Of a stretch of 15,593 bases of DNA, positions 14,166 through 15,593 are shown in pieces. The position numbers and the translations under genes were made by a program. Origin of the DNA: Ruminococcus sp. GTDB lineage: Bacteria; Bacillota_A; Clostridia; Oscillospirales; Ruminococcaceae. The stretch covers positions 1 through 15,593 of the forward strand of contig NZ_JAIKXF010000080.1 in assembly GCF_024684275.1 (NCBI RefSeq), given 5' to 3'. Under the pieces are notes generated by a model. The model was given only the letters and a program-made list of their open reading frames with translations. It ran no database searches and had not been told where the DNA came from. Within the stretch, counting starts at the first letter, position 1. Every line of letters begins with the position of its first letter.

Positions 14166-14279
14166 TATGTTGACAAGTGCATTGACTGTATCCTTGATCT
14201 CGGCGGAGAGATCAAAAACGGCGCTAAGAATGAAGCTCCCGTTTACATAGAGCATAACAAAGAAGAAATACATTTCTGA
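14166..14279 (+). pseudogene. Possible coding remnant without a start codon
   Basis: A frame of 37 codons between stops reads as a plausible C-terminal piece (CILDLGGEIKNGAKNEAP near its middle) but has no ATG or GTG start and no ribosome binding site. It ends at TGA 14277-14279, inside the Shine-Dalgarno region of the next gene. It may be the tail of a deleted gene. I do not recognise the family, and chance is possible in so short a frame. Confidence 0.25.
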
Positions 14280-14292
14280 GGAGGCAATACAA

Positions 14293-14475
14293 ATGGCAGA
14301 AAAAGAACAGATCTTAGAGGCTATGAAGAAAGCCGGCGAACCACTGAACGCAGGCAAGATCGCAGAACTGACAGGTCTTGACCGCAAGGCCGTTGACAAG
14401 GCTATGACAGCAATGAAGAAGGACGGCACTATCGTTTCGCCAGTAAGGTGCAAGTGGGAGCCTGCTGAAAAATAA
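14293..14475 (+). CDS. 60-residue winged helix-turn-helix protein
   Basis: The small protein reads as a compact winged helix: a first helix ([14 protein letters not shown]), then [20 protein letters not shown] as helix-turn-helix, and a wing strand [14 protein letters not shown]. Stand-alone domains of this size are common in Clostridia next to redox genes and are often named MarR-like transcriptional regulators. A single Cys (in PVRCKW) lies in the wing. GAGGAGG (14278-14284) gives a strong ribosome binding site 8 nt before ATG 14293. The gene stands 59 nt before the lactamase-rubredoxin gene, with a hairpin between. Regulation of its neighbours is inference. Confidence 0.72.
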   Translation: MAEKEQILEAMKKAGEPLNAGKIAELTGLDRKAVDKAMTAMKKDGTIVSPVRCKWEPAEK

Positions 14476-14485
14476 GTATAAGAAT

Positions 14486-14513
14486 AAGGCTGTCGGTAGA
14501 CATCGGCAGCCTT
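14486..14513 (+). terminator. Hairpin between winged helix gene and lactamase-rubredoxin gene
   Basis: AAGGCTGTCGGT (14486-14497) pairs with ATCGGCAGCCTT (14502-14513) in a 12-bp stem with two G-U pairs and an AGAC loop. Only TTT follows, so termination may be partial; it ends 8 nt before the next ribosome binding site and may instead shield that site or set relative expression. Confidence 0.5.
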
Positions 14514-14534
14514 TGCTGTATGGAGGAATTTATC

Positions 14535-15476
14535 ATGGAAATAAAAGCAGTAAAATTCCGAAAAGACGGATTCTACGGTCAGCCCTTTGTAATGGGCGGT
14601 GAGGAAGGTGCGGACAAGTTCGACAAGAATATCCGCTACCGCGGCAGTCTGCAAAACTATCTTATCGACACAGGCGATGAGGTCATTCTCGTTGATACTG
14701 GAATTCCCGCAGGCACTCCCGAAGAGTCTCCCGACGAGAACAGCCCTGCCTACACAGGCAAGGACATCTGCACCTATATGGAGGCTTTTTCGACTCTCGG
14801 CTACAAGCCCGAACAGGTCACAAAGATACTTCTAACTCACAAGCACGCAGACCACTCCGGCGAGCTGAAGTCCTTCCCCAATGCGAAGATATATGTGAAT
14901 GCTGATGAAACCTCTGCCAACGAATTGCAGGGACTCCAGAACATCGTTCCCGTGACATTCACAGACGGCGCATATCACAACTTCCCAGAAAGTCAGAAGA
15001 TAGCCGAAGGAATTTACTTCATCAAGGCAAAGGGACACACAAACGGCAACAGCATTATTATTGTGGAAAACGAAGGGCTTTTCTTCATGCTTCACGGTGA
15101 CATCACCTATGTTGATGAAGCGCTCTACGAGAACAAGCTGTCGGTGGTATTTGAAGATATTTCCGCAGCAAGAGAAACTCTCGACCGTGTACGTGAATTT
15201 GTACGCAATAATCCTACCGTTTACTGCGGAACACATACTCCTCAGGGCTATGAGAACCTGGAAGCAAAGCGTGTCATGGATCTTGATGATCATGTTCCGA
15301 CAGTGCTTGCAGAAATTGACTTCTCGGCTGTTCAGGCAAGCGGAAAGTATGTCTGCTCTATCTGCGGATATGTTTACGATCCTGCCGAGCACGACGGTAT
15401 AGCCTTTGAAGACCTGCCAGATGAATGGAAATGTCCGAGATGCAAGCAGGGCAAGGATAAGTTTAACAAAGCATAA
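14535..15476 (+). CDS. Metallo-beta-lactamase fold hydrolase fused to C-terminal rubredoxin
   Basis: The 313-residue protein has two domains. Residues 1 to about 262 form a metallo-beta-lactamase fold with a complete dinuclear site: H102-x-H104-x-D106-H107 (THKHADHSG), H168 (KGHTNG), D189 (LHGDITY) and H234 (CGTHTPQ). The HxHxDH type is that of lactonases and other hydrolases; flavodiiron proteins have HxExD instead. Residues of about 270-313 are a rubredoxin with C274-x2-C277-GY and C300-P-x-C303, holding one iron for electron transfer. GGAGG (14522-14526) is 8 nt before ATG 14535; ATG 14520 is rejected because this site lies inside that longer frame. The next gene codes a flavodoxin-like reductase, so electrons may pass from it to the rubredoxin. 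A redox or oxygen-stress task is inference. Confidence 0.88.
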   Translation: MEIKAVKFRKDGFYGQPFVMGGEEGADKFDKNIRYRGSLQNYLIDTGDEVILVDTGIPAGTPEESPDENSPAYTGKDICTYMEAFSTLGYKPEQVTKILLTHKHADHSGELKSFPNAKIYVNADETSANELQGLQNIVPVTFTDGAYHNFPESQKIAEGIYFIKAKGHTNGNSIIIVENEGLFFMLHGDITYVDEALYENKLSVVFEDISAARETLDRVREFVRNNPTVYCGTHTPQGYENLEAKRVMDLDDHVPTVLAEIDFSAVQASGKYVCSICGYVYDPAEHDGIAFEDLPDEWKCPRCKQGKDKFNKA

Positions 15477-15502
15477 ACATATATTACAAGGAGGAAAATC
15501 AA

Positions 15503-15593
15503 ATGAAAATAGCTGTATTCAACGGAAGTCCGAGAAAAGAAAACACCTCTGCCATGGTGCAGGCATTCTGCGAGGGTGCAAAGGCAGCCGGAC
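15503..15593 (+). CDS. Partial flavodoxin-like NAD(P)H-dependent oxidoreductase, N-terminal 30 residues
   Basis: The frame starts at ATG 15503, with AAGGAGG (15488-15494) 8 nt upstream, and runs off the right edge. MKIAVFNGSPRKENTSAM is the typical first strand and FMN phosphate-binding loop (NGSPRK-x-N-[ST]) of NADPH-dependent FMN reductases and iron-sulfur flavoproteins of the flavodoxin fold. It follows the lactamase-rubredoxin gene by 26 nt and should be in the same operon. The C-terminal part, which would show the type, is not in the window. Confidence 0.82.
   Translation, partial: MKIAVFNGSPRKENTSAMVQAFCEGAKAAG

Noticed and set aside
14160..14654. Minus-strand frame of 164 codons opposite the winged helix gene
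   Set aside because: It overlaps the well supported winged helix gene and the lactamase start; no ribosome binding site for it.

Overview
The window looks like chromosomal DNA of a cellulosome-building Ruminococcus (R. flavefaciens or R. albus type, Oscillospiraceae). The main reason is a secreted protein with a Ruminococcus-style N-terminal dockerin and a Thr-rich linker. Also consistent are surface proteins with the AWFTMN type of signal peptide common in this group, many anaerobe redox genes (4Fe-4S aldo/keto reductase, rubredoxin fusion, FAD reductase), strong AGGAGG ribosome binding sites and AT-rich intergenic DNA. The species call is inference; no rRNA or other marker is present.

Layout. 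(1) 1-546, minus: two small genes in tandem, a 67-residue membrane protein and the start of a related protein with an LSWFTMN motif, behind a good promoter. (2) 547-995: no gene; a hairpin terminator, short repeats and an orphan ribosome binding site. (3) 996-2192, minus: a 398-residue surface protein with a SipW-like signal region, driven by an exact TTGACA-17-TATAAT promoter with a structured leader. (4) 2679-4361, plus: a divergent EAL cyclic-di-GMP phosphodiesterase with a C-terminal putative sensor region, then a terminator. (5) 4598-7636, plus: a large dockerin / beta-helix / CotH-kinase / Gln-Gly-rich protein, preceded by three TTTAAG hexamers exactly 11 bp apart. (6) 7671-7706: a bidirectional terminator. 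(7) 7705-11489, minus: a DUF5131-DUF4186 fusion, a DUF4846 lipid-facing or periplasm-facing protein and a fumarate-reductase-like flavoprotein. (8) 11669-13785, plus, divergent from the flavoprotein: aldo/keto reductase with two 4Fe-4S clusters, ECF transporter S component and DUF1893 protein, tightly packed. (9) 13838-15593, plus: an ABM-fold monooxygenase-like protein, a 60-residue winged helix protein, a metallo-beta-lactamase/rubredoxin fusion and the start of a flavodoxin-like NAD(P)H oxidoreductase.

How the genes may work together. The left half is about the cell surface: SipW-type secreted proteins, a cyclic-di-GMP hydrolase that could control them, and a cellulosome-anchored CotH-type kinase with a polysaccharide-binding type beta-helix, probably under two-component (OmpR/PhoB-class) control. 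The right half is small-molecule redox and uptake. The last three genes supply the parts of a flavodiiron-like system (lactamase-fold site, rubredoxin, flavoprotein) as separate or differently fused polypeptides. The most notable items are the TTTAAG triple box before the dockerin-CotH gene, the dockerin-CotH domain order itself, the DUF5131-DUF4186 fusion, and the lactamase-rubredoxin cluster. No tRNA, rRNA, CRISPR array, insertion sequence or phage integrase was seen.
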